Assembly: GCF_947507565.1 (NCBI RefSeq)
Contig: NC_089193.1
Span: 992,001 to 1,056,000, forward strand
Origin: Oscarella lobularis
Taxonomy: Eukaryota; Porifera; Homoscleromorpha; Homosclerophorida; Oscarellidae
DNA: 64,000 nt
Direction: 5' to 3'
Below, one piece after another: positions 13,358 to 24,502 of the stretch. The position numbers were made by a program, and so were the translations under genes. Each line of letters begins with the position of its first letter. The stretch's first letter is position 1. Below the pieces are notes generated by a model that was given only the letters and a program-made list of their open reading frames with translations, did not search any database and was not told the origin of the DNA.

Positions 13358-13901
13358 TTACACCTGCAATTTTATGCAAGACAAACTGAGACATTTTTCC
13401 AAACAAAAACTTGTTGTTCTTGTTGTTGGTAGAAGAACGCTGTCGTTTTTCCGCACGGCAACAAGTACTTCTCTCGACGACGTGTATTTGTTCACTATCA
13501 CTGCGCAGTCGCTATCAATCGCTATGAGAGTTATGATCAATTTAAGCGCGAGTGCATTTCGTCGACATCGATTGCTTACCCTGACTAACGCTTTCGTCTT
13601 TCCTCAATAAGGGAGCTTCGCTCGGGTCATCGCACTTCTCGACAATCAATTGCTCTCCTTCCTTCAGTTCGATCTCTTTCGATGTCAATTCAACGCCTTT
13701 CGACGGAAATACGGAGGCAGTGCATTGAAAGGCCGTCGGAATCGTCAAAAGAATTTTACCGCTACTCTGGGCGGACGCCGTCTTCCACACGAGAGTCTCG
13801 ACAGCGCCTTCCGATCCTTGCTGGTAGACGCTAAAATACACCGGATCCAACACGTTGCTCTGCACCTTGTTCTCAATCGTTAGAATAGGAGTAGCGTCCA
13901 T
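13358..13901 (-). CDS. Small unknown protein, two exons
   Basis: The start codon at 13901 has a good context (ACCATGG). Exon 1 is 13901-13580 (phase 1 donor GGTAAGC). Exon 2 is 13500-13358, after a 79-bp intron with acceptor TGCGCAG. The product is about 154 residues with no signal peptide. The first half alternates hydrophobic and polar residues, like a beta-rich domain (PVYFSVYQQGSEG, KILLTIPTAFQCTASVF). I do not recognise the family. It is transcribed in the same direction as the teneurin and lies about 800 bp beyond the teneurin stop codon. The second exon is the weaker part of the model. Confidence 0.5.
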
Positions 13902-14710
13902 GGTTCGTCTTCAACCTCGACTATACTAAGGATCGACGAACCTTTTAACCACTCCCGTCCATTTGCTAGCAATTAAGTAATCTGAACGGGAGACAACCGG
14001 TCATCAACTGGTCGTCAGATTAGACCTGACGTATCGTCAACATCACCGCGAGCTCATGCATGCAGTCAGAGATAGTGATATCAGAGATATCTGGTGATAT
14101 GGCGCCGTGACGTCGTTTGGTTTCCAGCAAAAAATAATCACTGGACCACCCCTCGTCACCGCGTCTCCCTGTGGGGAATCTAAGATCCGGCCGGCGGCGA
14201 TCGAGGCTCAAGACCGCGCGTGGGTCTCCAAAATGGGACGCATGTACGACGGATGTTGGGGCCGCCGCGCCGCTATGCATAGATCTACGGCGACGCAAGA
14301 CTGCTGACGTCGATCATCAAGTTAGCACAAACTGTTCGTACTGGCGGCCAAAAAGACTGCAGGATTCATCACAGGCCACCAGGTAGGTCTCTGTTTTTCT
14401 AAATTGCCTCAACCTGTCCAATCAACTCAATCAAACCGCGGGCGCCGCGGTCGCTTCGAAAGTAAACAAGCACGACTTCGCAAAGGTTCAATTATTCATT
14501 GAAGCAAGAGATTGGTTATTTTGAGCGTCTAGACGTGTGCAGCAGAAGCAAAAAGAGGACGTCAGGTGAGCCATCTTTAGGCCCAAACAGGACGCGTCCT
14601 TTACGTGATCCGCACGCGACGAGGGCCCAATCATACGTACAGACAGACACAGACAGACAGACAGACAGACACAGCAGCGCACCACATAAAGAACGAAGTC
14701 AATCATACAT
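13902..14710. other. Intergenic stretch with a GACA microsatellite, no gene seen
   Basis: This region separates the teneurin stop codon from the next small gene. It contains a (GACA)n tract at 14641-14674 and no coding frame I can support. Confidence 0.55.
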
Positions 14711-17700
14711 TCAAAGTTGAGCCTTGTACCGAGAATACCTCTCGAGAGATCGACTCGTCTCCGCGTTTTCGGTACTCTCGAGTGACTCGATGCTTCTCAT
14801 CATCGTCTCCCAGGGCGAGGAGATGCCTACGTTCGCAGCATCAATAGACATAGCAGAAGGCAACTGAGGCGTTCCTCCCCCGCCGAGCCAATTGACTTTC
14901 TCCCCGTCGTCAGCATTCTGCAAGAAGTAGCTCAAGTCGAGGCGTTTCTTGCTGATTCTAGCTGCTTTATCAATCAACCCGTCAACGGGACTCCCTGGGA
15001 CTGCCACGACGTCCGTGGTCTTGATGACGTCACGAGAAATCAGTTGTCCAGCCAGTGGATCATATTCTCCGTCTTTCGTTGCAACCGTTCCAAGTACAGA
15101 GTCCACAAGACAGCCTCGATACCCCAAGTAGACTTCCTTATCACGTTTCGTATCGGACACCACTTCCCCAAACGCACTGTATACGACTTCCTTAACGATT
15201 TTCCCACTTCCGTCGATTACAGCCAAAGGCGAGCCGTCGACGTCCGCAGCGTAGTAGTACGTCACCGGACCTTCACTCTGAAACACGTGCCCCAAAGGAT
15301 CATATCTCAGTATGCTAAGTCGACTTCCTTCCTTCTCGACGACGTGAGTGACTCGATAAGGCGAGAACAAGTCACCGTATAAGTAGATCGTCGAGGTTTC
15401 CCTAAACGTTTGCATGTCGTATTGCGTCCGACTCGATCTCCGACCGTAGGCGTCGTAAACGTATTTATTCAATGTGGTAAAAGACGTGTCGTCAATCACT
15501 TCCTTTAGCTCGCCCCGAGTCGAATACGAAACGATGTGACGTCCTCGTTTCGTGACGAAATCGTCCGCGTCTCGCTTATAAATGATCGAATCGACTTTGG
15601 TCACTCTGTCGTTTTTGTCGAACGCTGCCGAGTGTTTAAGAGTACCACTTGTCGTCAGTCTATTACCGTTGGAGTCATAGGCGTACTTTTCCGTCTCTTT
15701 TCCATCGGTGAGGACGCGTCGAACGAGCCAATCGTCGGTGTATTCGTATTCGTAGACCTTTTTGCTTTGGCCTAGAGTCACTTCCTTTCTTCTGACGAGC
15801 GAAGTCGACGTGTACATAACTTCGAGTTTGTACACCGTTTTTCCGCTTATCGTGAGGGTTCTTTTGCTGAGACGCCCGTTGCCGTCCCATTCGACTTGAA
15901 CGGCCGAAGAGCTATAGGATTTCTTAGCAGAATTGTCCTGCGGATAGGACAGTGTATATTTTCCCAATGTAGTAACGTCTCCGTTACTGCCATAAGCAAT
16001 GCCTTCCGACTGCGGTGACTGCTGATTCAGCTTCACAGACCTTCGAATGAGACGGAAATAATTATCGTACGCGAAGGAAAAGACGGCGGTCACAATCTCT
16101 CCAGTATCAGGAGTGACTCTTTGAGTTATGGAAGACAAGTACGGCCCGTTCCAGCCGTATTCAATAGACGAAGAGCCCACGGACATGGAACTCAGGCCAT
16201 CGACCACGATGTCTCCTCCGCCGAAGCCGGGTGCGCCTATTGCAATCGCGCCCAAGCCCGGGGCTTCTTTTTTCCGGGAGAGCTTCGTTGTCTGCGCAGA
16301 AACCGGGTCGTATTCGAAGTTGATTTGCTGATCGCCGAATTTTATTTTCTCTAGGCGAGCCTTTGCGTCGGTGTGAAAAGAGACGCTGCGCGTTTTGAAC
16401 GACAAAAGCGAGGGATTGGAGTCGATGTCGAAAGTGAAATTGAATGAAGACGCGCCGCCAGTTTGGTGAATTGAAAACGCTAACGTTTTCGTCTGTTTGT
16501 CTCGGGTACGCATCAGTTTGAACTGAGATTTCCCTGGAGTCGTTACAGTGGCTAAGCTGCCAGAGATGTCGTAGCTCAAATTGTAGGCACGTTTGCCAGG
16601 AAGCGTTATTTGAAACGGCTAAAACAAACAAACACCAATATAATTAAGCGTTCGTTCGTTCGTAGAAGAAAGTAATGAACACACCTGTACTTCATTTTTC
16701 TGGTAAGCGTAGACAATTTTCTGACCGTCGCCCAGTACTTCTTCCGTCACCCTTCTAAAAGCATCGTAAGAATAAGAATTAAGGAAATTACATGCTCTAT
16801 TTTCAGCTAGCGATCTCAGTGATTGCTTAGAAAGGATATGTATGTAAAGTTTCGGCTGACGTTGCCTTGAGAGACAGACAGCAGCAAATTGCTTGAATCG
16901 TAGGTCAGCACAATGGGCAGCAGTCCGAACTTGATTCTGGTAATACTAACCGGAAGACCAGCTTTGTTGAAAACAACTTTGAGCTCTCTGGAAAACACGT
17001 TGTTAAAATTAACAGCAAGAATTGACTCGTGTTAAAATACTTGTTAGATCGCATCGACCTGGCTATTCTGGTCCTCGTCGACTTCGTGTAATCGACTCTA
17101 AACCAGTTGGCCTTGTTAATCTTTTAAAAAAAAAAATAGGTATGCCAAAGAAATGCACAGCGCTCTGGAGACAAACCTACCATAAACGAATAACTCGTCG
17201 ACTGAAGAGTCGCTGGATTATCTTGCTTGAGAAAGACAGCCGTTCGTTGAGCCGACACTTCCTTTAGGTTTCCACTCGGAAGTTTGACGCTGAGATGAGA
17301 CGGAGAGCCAAGCTGACCGCCAAAGACGGGACTCTCGCCGTCCAGTTCAACACTGACGGCACCATCGGGAAACGTCACCGACACGTTTCCTTCGTACAGC
17401 TCTTGTTCCACCGTCCTCTTTCCGTCAGGATAAGCGACCGTGAGAACGTCTCCCGCTTCGATGGTCAGATTACGATTCCCGCTCGTAGACACGACGGCGG
17501 TAAATGCCCCTCTTTCCTGTCGCGCATAGAACGCACTCGTTCGACCCGTTGGACTCACCAATTTCTCAAGTCGACCTTCTCCAGTGTACGTAAACCTGTG
17601 TTGACTGCCATCCGATTCGGTGATCGATTTTAGGAGACCGACGTCTTTTAGGTAATCGAATCGCGAAGATATCTGACCACCGGGTTCGGTTATTTCGTTC

Positions 17701-20700
17701 AAGTACCCCTTCGAGTCGACGCCGAATGAATATTTCATTCCCGCTTCTGTTACCAAAGACAAAGGCTCGCCGTTGGGATCGCGATTAATGACTACGTCTT
17801 TATTGCCACTGGTCGTTATGGACGAAAGCAGATGCCGAGAATTGTATTCCTTATAGTTGAATATCAGCCTCTCGGCTCCCGTTGCAGTCAAATCGGTCGA
17901 CAAATGGCGTCCAGTAATATCAAAGTAAAAAAGCTCGCTACCGTCGGGAGAAGGAATGGTATAATACCCGGCACTCGATTTCTTAGGCAGACTAGCAAAC
18001 GCTCGACGCACGCGATAGTTTCGTTGATCGGCAATATAAACCTCCGAGCCGTCAGCCGAAAGAGTAAGGGAAGACGGCGTAAAGAAGCGAGCCTTCGGAA
18101 CGGCCAAATTGTCGCCGGCGTAACAATTGCACCTCCACGACGCGCAGTTACACGTGGACACCGTGCCCGCGTAAGTAATAATCGTCGCTTTCGTCGTGAG
18201 CAGGCGAATTCTGTGCACCCGATTATTATCGGTTTCGCCGAAGAAAATGCTCCCGGAGGACGTGATCGAAATACCGCGTATCAACTCGAGATTTACCTGA
18301 AGAGCGGGCTTGGGAACGTATTGAGCTACGGCGGGATCGTCGCCTTCGGTTTTGTCAATCTTAGGCGGAATGTGCGGGGCTCGACCGGCGACGACTCGCA
18401 CCTGTCCCTCGCGAGACACGTGAAGAATATTACGACCGTCGACGACGTAGAGCGACTCGTCGTCGGTTTTGACGAAAAGTTCGGTGGGCCACGTGAAGTA
18501 GGCTTCGTCCAAGGGAACGTTGCCCGTGTCGGCGTTGCAGCAGCCGGGCGGCGCGCAGCCGCGCGGCAGACGCGAGCCGGCGAACGTCGCGATGTTGCCG
18601 TCGTTTCCGATTTGACGAATCAGCTTTCCGTCGGCGAGGTAAACAGTACCGCGCGGTCCTATAGCGAGACCCTTGGGATGGATGAGAGATGCCCCGGCGG
18701 CGGGACCCGAGTCGCCGCAGGTCAGGTCCCACGGACGACACGATTCGCCGTTGCCGGCGAAAACGGAGAGTCCTTTAATAATAATGTAAGGTTATTAATT
18801 AAACTACAGAATGTCTTATATATAATTTACCGTCGACTTTTCCGATGTCAGTTAACGTGTAAAGTTGTCCGGATTCGAGTAGGCTTTTCTTGATGCGTAT
18901 GACTTGGAACAGAGGCGCGTAGCTGACGAAGAGGTCCCCGTCGACGGGACTGACAGCCATGTAGTAGGCATACTGAGGCAAGCGAGAACTAGACAACGTT
19001 GATTAGGAGAAGAAAACGTTTGGCTACTTTCATGATACCTCAAATCCAAAATTGCGGTCATATTAGAATTCGGTCCCAAGCGATAAATGTACGGGTAGTC
19101 GCCAACGTAAACAGATCCGTCGTCGCCGGTCGCAAGCGTGCACGGAGCACGCAACGAGGCCCTATCGGCTAGAACGGCAAAACGATATTATATAAATTTT
19201 TATTATAAATCTACAAAGGGTGTCAACCTGCTCTGGAGCCGGCGCAACTAGGACACTTTTCCGGAGCTTGACTACCTGTACCAGCAGCACTTCGAATAAT
19301 CTGAAACGCAATATATAATAATGCATACAAACGTTAGTGCCCTTACTTTTGACTTGTCTCTGAATTTGATGCTCTCTCCATTTCCCATTACCAACGACCC
19401 CGAGCCGGGATCGTAGGTGTGATGAACGCTGATCGACCATCCGCCTAGACCGGCTTCTCCTACGGGACTAAACGACGAGGCGTCTTTAATGTCGGAACTC
19501 TTCTTTTCCCAGAACGTCGCCGAGCGACCCCGTCGATAAACGGCCCGGCTAATGGATGCGTCCGAAAGTCGATTGAAACTCTGACGCCACTGGGAACGAA
19601 CGGAGTAGTAGACCAATGGATACTCGTAACCAATCTCAACTAAAAGGAAAGGAAAAATATAATTACGATTTTATGACGTCAAATCAATATTCGTTACTTT
19701 CAGCTGTTACGGATCCCTTTATGATGCGATTGTAAGCGTCTCTCTTGTTCCACAAAAATCGATAAATTTGGCCCGGCTGAGGGCCGAATACCTCTCGAGT
19801 CACTTTTCCTTTGATGTTTATTTTCAAATGGACTTTTCTCAGGGACGAAGGAACGCGAGCTGCCGTGAGGGGAATCTGTATGACCGTGCGACTTCCCGCC
19901 TGACGATTGCTGTGATAGAACAGATCGACAATCGAGTTCTGTATAATCTTGCGCGCCGAAACGCTTCTCGACATGGGGCCCGTCAAAACGATGATATAGA
20001 AAGGATTCCTCCAAAACTACATATGGATATATAACACAATGACTATTGCACACAAAGCGAAGAGACTATTTTACCGTGGGTCGAGGCCACGCGACGATAT
20101 CGTGACTATCGACGGCCTCTACGATCGGCGGCGTTATGGGATTTTCCGGATTGCACTGAAACGGCGTGCATCCGTCGAGCGGCGGCCCGTACGGCCAATT
20201 GCAGTCCCACGGCGTGAAGTGGGCAACGGGAACGCGCCACAACGTCTGGCTAACGTTATATTGGATCACTAAATTCGCGAGCTCTTTCTCCGTCACTTGA
20301 TTCTCTTCCAGCTCCGCTGGAGTTGCCGCTTGCCCGTCTCCGTTGAGATCGAGCAGGGCTATCTTCGTCACGTTGTCGCTGGCCAACCCAATTCCTATAT
20401 ATTGAACGACGCGACCGTTGGGAGAAGCGACCCATTCGCCGAGCGTGCGATTGTAGAAGCCGATGGGAACGGCACTTCCGACCGGAAAACCGAGATAATT
20501 ATTGACGTAATAGTGCAGCGGTTTGGAGAAGACGACTTCGGTCGATCCGTTCACGGCGGCCTGATCCATGCTCATTTCAGTAGCGTACGTGTATCCAGTG
20601 AACGCGGGCAGTTCAGCGGGCATCGACTGTTGACCTTGATTACCGACGGTGTATTCCGTTAGACGAATACTCGGCTTTTCAACGCTCTGCACATACGAAA

Positions 20701-23700
20701 TCAAAAGTGAACGTCTCACACTAAACTGACCCAGCTTACGGAGTTTCCACTTCCGTTGCGACCGACAACGACTGCCTTTACTCCAGCCGGAAACATGATG
20801 ACTCCCTTGCGAGATCCCTCGTCGTCTTCGACAGGAGTCGACTCGGCGACTTTGACCTCGTCTTCATTACTAGAAAAATCCAGTTCCGTGACCTGGAAAA
20901 AATTAATTAATTAATTAATTAATTAATAGAAAATTCACTTTTGTGTCCACTGGAACCATAGCAACGTCGTCGAGTAAGGCGTACTCGTTCCAGCCTACCG
21001 ATACGGATCGCTGAGAGCCGATGAGATTGCCTCGAGTGTAGCGAAGGGTAACCGATCCTCCCCCTATGACTGCGATGTCGTAGGATCCGTCTCTTCGCGT
21101 GAGAGTGTAGCCCATTTGCGGCTGGCCGAGAACGCCCACGGTAACCCCCACTAAGGGAGTCGTGTCTCTGGTTGTGACGTTTCCCTTGATAACGGAAACC
21201 CGTCTAAATAAAGTAAATAAATATTTCAAATTCAAATGTTTTGAAGTTAATCGTACGATTTGTCTAAGGCGTCTAGATCCACGCCCGATTGGATTCCACT
21301 TGTGAATAAAAATTCGATTGTTTCGTAGAAGGACAGGGTTCCGTTTGCCGTTTCGTTTCCGACGAAATCGGCCGGATCAGGAGCGGACACGCACGAGGGA
21401 TCCTGAGCGCAAACCGACTCGTTGCAGCAATCGGGATCGTCGCAATCGGTAAACAAATCAAAGTCATTGTCTATGCCATCGTTACAGCGGAGCTCGACGC
21501 CTAAAGATCAGAAACAGTTACACAGAGAAAAAACCGAAAATTTTCTGCTCGCCTATTTGACAAGAGAGGCCTCGAAAGCCGCTAATGCACTGGCATTCCC
21601 AGAATCCGTCTCGGCCGAGTCCGCAAGAGCCTCGAAAGCTGCAGTTCTTAGGGCAAGCGTCTGAATAGGCAAATACGTTAGACGTTTCATGTACACATGA
21701 TACGTTAACTAATCTTACCTGTGAGGCAGTCGTCTCCTCGCCAACCTTTGTCACACAAACAAGTTCCATTCATGCACGTACCGTGTACGTCACAACCAGC
21801 AGGGCAAGCAACTGCGTTTATCAATTAGAGAGATGATTATTAATTAAAGAAAGGTCCTAATTGAACTTACGGGTGTCGCAAGTCGCTCCGGTCCACGCGG
21901 CGTTGCAGACGCACGTTCCGTTGTCGCATCGTCCACGACGATTGCAATTGTCGGTACACAAAGCTTATAGAGAGAGATGGATTAGAACGTCGCGCCACTG
22001 AAGTGACACTCGAACGGAGTCTACCCGTGTTGCAGTCAAGTCCCGTCCAGCCCACGATGCAGCTACACAACCCCGTTATCGTATCACATTTGCCGCGGCC
22101 AGCACAGTTCAAAGGACATTTCCGGGGAGCTGAAGCAAAATTGCCAATTAATCAATCGATTAAAGATAACGAAAGTCTTCTACCTATATCACACGTCGCT
22201 CCTCTGTATCCCAAGTTGCAGATGCACTTTCCAGACACGCATTGTCCATTGCCATTGCAATCCGAGGGAATGCAGTCGACTATACCAGAATATTAGACTA
22301 AAGTGACTATACTCAAAGTATTTAGACTACACTCAACACACCTTCTTCGCATTCTACTCCTTTCCATCCGGCCACGCAAAGGCATATCCCATTGACGCAT
22401 TTTCCGTGACCGTTGCAATCGGCGACAGCGCAATTAGCTACGTCACACTGAAACGTCAGAACGAATATTTTGAACGAAGCCCGTCTTGCCTTCAGAGCAA
22501 TCTCGCCCCTTGAACTTCGGATTGCACGCACAGACGCCGTTAAAGCAGATGCCGTGATTGCTGCAGTCATTAGGACAGGATCGAGGAGGATCTAATTTGA
22601 CAATGAGCAAGGTTCAAGACTGACATTACATAGGTACCGGATTTTGTAAAATTGGCTTCAATTTTCGTCGTCACTTTGGCGCCGTTAAAAACGGAAATGT
22701 ACCAATCGCCCGGATCGACGGCTTGACTGACGTCAAACTCCGCATTCCCCGAACCTCTGCGTACAATCAGTAAATTAAAACAAAAAATACAATTAGCAAA
22801 TAATCTTACTTTTTGTCGTGGTTAAAAGCGCTCGTGAAGTTGTACCTCGTGTGAGTCGGCTGCTGCGTCTGCCTACCGTACACCGCCAAATCCACGGGCC
22901 CAACAGCCGCAGCCTTCAGCTTCATGTTCATCGTCGCAGCGTTCGAAACGGGCAGATGCAATCTCGCGTACGACTGCGTGGGCACGTCGACGGTCACGGG
23001 CGGACCGTCGAACGTCGCAGCGACGACAGGAAGAGCAGTTACACGCATTGGGCTGGAAGGCGTCGGACTCGATTTCTTAGACGCCGTCAACGGACTCGAC
23101 GACGTCGTCGACGGACTCGACGTCATTGCAATCGTTGGACCAGGAAGCTTCGACGTTGTCGTCGTCGACTTCGAACTCTGATGGCTCGCACTCGCAGTTG
23201 TAGGCTCCAGGGTGTCAAGATCGGTAGCACCCGGTCGTTGGGTGGAAACATCGGTAGCAATTGGTCCGTCGGACACAGACGGAATCGTCGTTTCTGCAGA
23301 GAAAACAGCTTCGCATTGACTCTGTCTCAAAGCCAACTCCACAAGTAGAGCTTACGCGGCTTAGGACGAATTGATGATGTAGGAACCCGCGTTGGTTTTG
23401 GTTTCTCCGTGGCCCCGGCTCTGGTGGGTCTCTCCGAAGAAGCCGTTGGGCAGTTGACGCTGCCGACTTGCCCGCCAACGCTGGCGTTACCGGCGCCGCC
23501 AGTTCCCGCGGAATCCGAGCCATTGGCAACTACAAAGAAACCGACATCGCATTCAAAATGCAAGAGGTAACGTGATCCGTATACCGATAACGTAAACGAG
23601 AGCTCCAATGCATCCCAACGAAACGAGAGCCATGATTGCAGTGAGAATTTTCCACGGTTTCGTGCCGTTGTTCGGAAACATGCCATCGCGCGTTTTCTTC

Positions 23701-23852
23701 TTCTTTGCCGACGGCTTTTCGTCCAATTGCTCGAAAGCGTAAATCGGATTCTCTTCGACACGCTTCAGGCTCAGCGAATAACTGCTCGCCTTCGCGCCGA
23801 AGCCCGGATTGCTGAAACCCGTCGTCGTCTCCACGGGTTCGTCGTCTTCCAT
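14711..23852 (-). CDS. Teneurin (type II transmembrane EGF/NHL/YD-repeat protein)
   Basis: Exons: 23852-23585, 23529-23356, 23293-22810, 22756-22638, 22591-22490, 22437-22342, 22279-22184, 22129-22025, 21963-21871, 21811-21719, 21660-21553, 21500-21257, 21203-20939, 20892-20740, 20686-20075, 20016-19698, 19639-19347, 19300-19228, 19168-19039, 18988-18831, 18772-17181, 17120-17041, 16987-16840, 16765-16685, 16618-14711. All phases fit; 2597 residues. Order: short cytoplasmic tail (1-68) with NPIY and a KKKK patch; membrane helix (about 69-89); Thr/Ser/Pro stalk (150-300); jelly-roll-like [11 protein letters not shown]; seven EGF repeats (349-579); Cys-rich [18 protein letters not shown]; transthyretin-like domain starting [10 protein letters not shown] (from 661); NHL propeller ([21 protein letters not shown]); YD shell (1500-2490) ending [13 protein letters not shown]. 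This is the order known for teneurins, cell-adhesion proteins. The protein stops about 110 residues after the shell, so the C-terminal toxin-like domain is missing. The GTG at 23879 was not used because ATG at 23852 is in frame. Confidence 0.93.
16766..16839 (-). other. U12-type AT-AC intron in the teneurin gene
   Basis: Read on the minus strand, the intron begins ATATCCTTT directly after the Tyr codon of NVSRNFTY and ends TTAC before [18 protein letters not shown], a match to the minor-spliceosome branch consensus, lies about 13 nt before the acceptor. No GT donor gives an open frame here, while this junction restores a perfect YD repeat. Confidence 0.85.
20901..20927. repeat. (AATT)n microsatellite inside a teneurin intron
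   Basis: About seven copies of AATT lie in the 46-bp intron 20893-20938, so they make up more than half of it. Confidence 0.8.
22438..22489 (-). other. GC-AG intron between EGF repeats 1 and 2 of the teneurin
   Basis: The donor is GAAG|GCAAGA and the acceptor GACGTAG|CT. The phase (1) and length (52 bp) match the neighbouring introns and join CSE to ANCAVADC. A similar GC donor (ATAG|GCGAGC) is likely at 21552, but there a GT donor at 21534 would also keep the frame. Confidence 0.65.
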
Positions 23853-24502
23853 CGTGCCGTCCGACGATAGAGCGCACACGAATGATAATGAGACGGCGGA
23901 CCGATTGTTCGTTCAGACGGGAGGTCACGTGATCAATTTGCAGAACGGAACAACAAAAATATAGTTTCTCGGCTCCAAAACGTCGAACGAGCACATCTCT
24001 CGAACATAGAATCGTGTCGGGAGTGAGAGAAACGACGCATGCGAGAGCGACGCGTTCTAATTTGCGTTTTCGCATTTGAACAGTGCACGTGATCCGCATA
24101 CCAGAAGGTATTTGCGCAACAAACCACCGGATCCGGGAAGGATCAAACTAAAAACAGTCCCAGCGCCTTGAGGCCACGTTAGAAGAGCTGCGTTGCTGCA
24201 GCACTCGCGAAAAGGTAACAAAACGGTCTAGGAGTGCCAACGGTTTCAGTTTGAAAAAGAAGTAGAATCTAGGTTAGCGAACGCGAGCAGAAATAGGAAG
24301 TAGAGGTACTAGTCTATTGCACTGCTCACCTTGGAGAGTTTTAATTAACGATCCACAAGTGCATGATTCCTCTATAAAACGACCCAGCGATCATATCAAG
24401 AAATTGGCTCGGGTAGGGGGAGTATGCAACATATGGGGGGGGGGGGGGGGGGCCTCCCTTATCTTATCTGACTGCCACTTATACCTCTATCGCAGATAAA
24501 CG
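23853..24502. promoter_or_regulatory. Divergent intergenic region between the teneurin and the giant adhesin-like gene
   Basis: The two start codons face away from each other across 650 bp. A TATAAAA element at 24373-24379, about 125 bp before the adhesin-like ATG, fits a core promoter for that gene. A run of 18 G lies at 24435-24452, possibly in its 5' leader. Confidence 0.5.
24435..24452 (+). repeat. Run of 18 consecutive G
   Basis: This homopolymer lies about 50 bp before the ATG of the giant secreted protein. It is prone to slippage and could form a G-quadruplex. Confidence 0.9.

Noticed and set aside
17832-18893. 353-residue plus-strand frame
   Set aside because: Antisense to the teneurin NHL/YD exon, with an Arg-rich shadow composition.
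21501-21534. 34-bp GT-AG intron as an alternative between the teneurin EGF7 and Cys-rich exons
   Set aside because: It keeps the frame but is shorter than all other introns; the 52-bp GC-AG choice fits better. Left open.
22818-23348. Arg-rich plus-strand frame of 176 residues
   Set aside because: Shadow of the Thr/Ser-rich teneurin stalk exon on the other strand.
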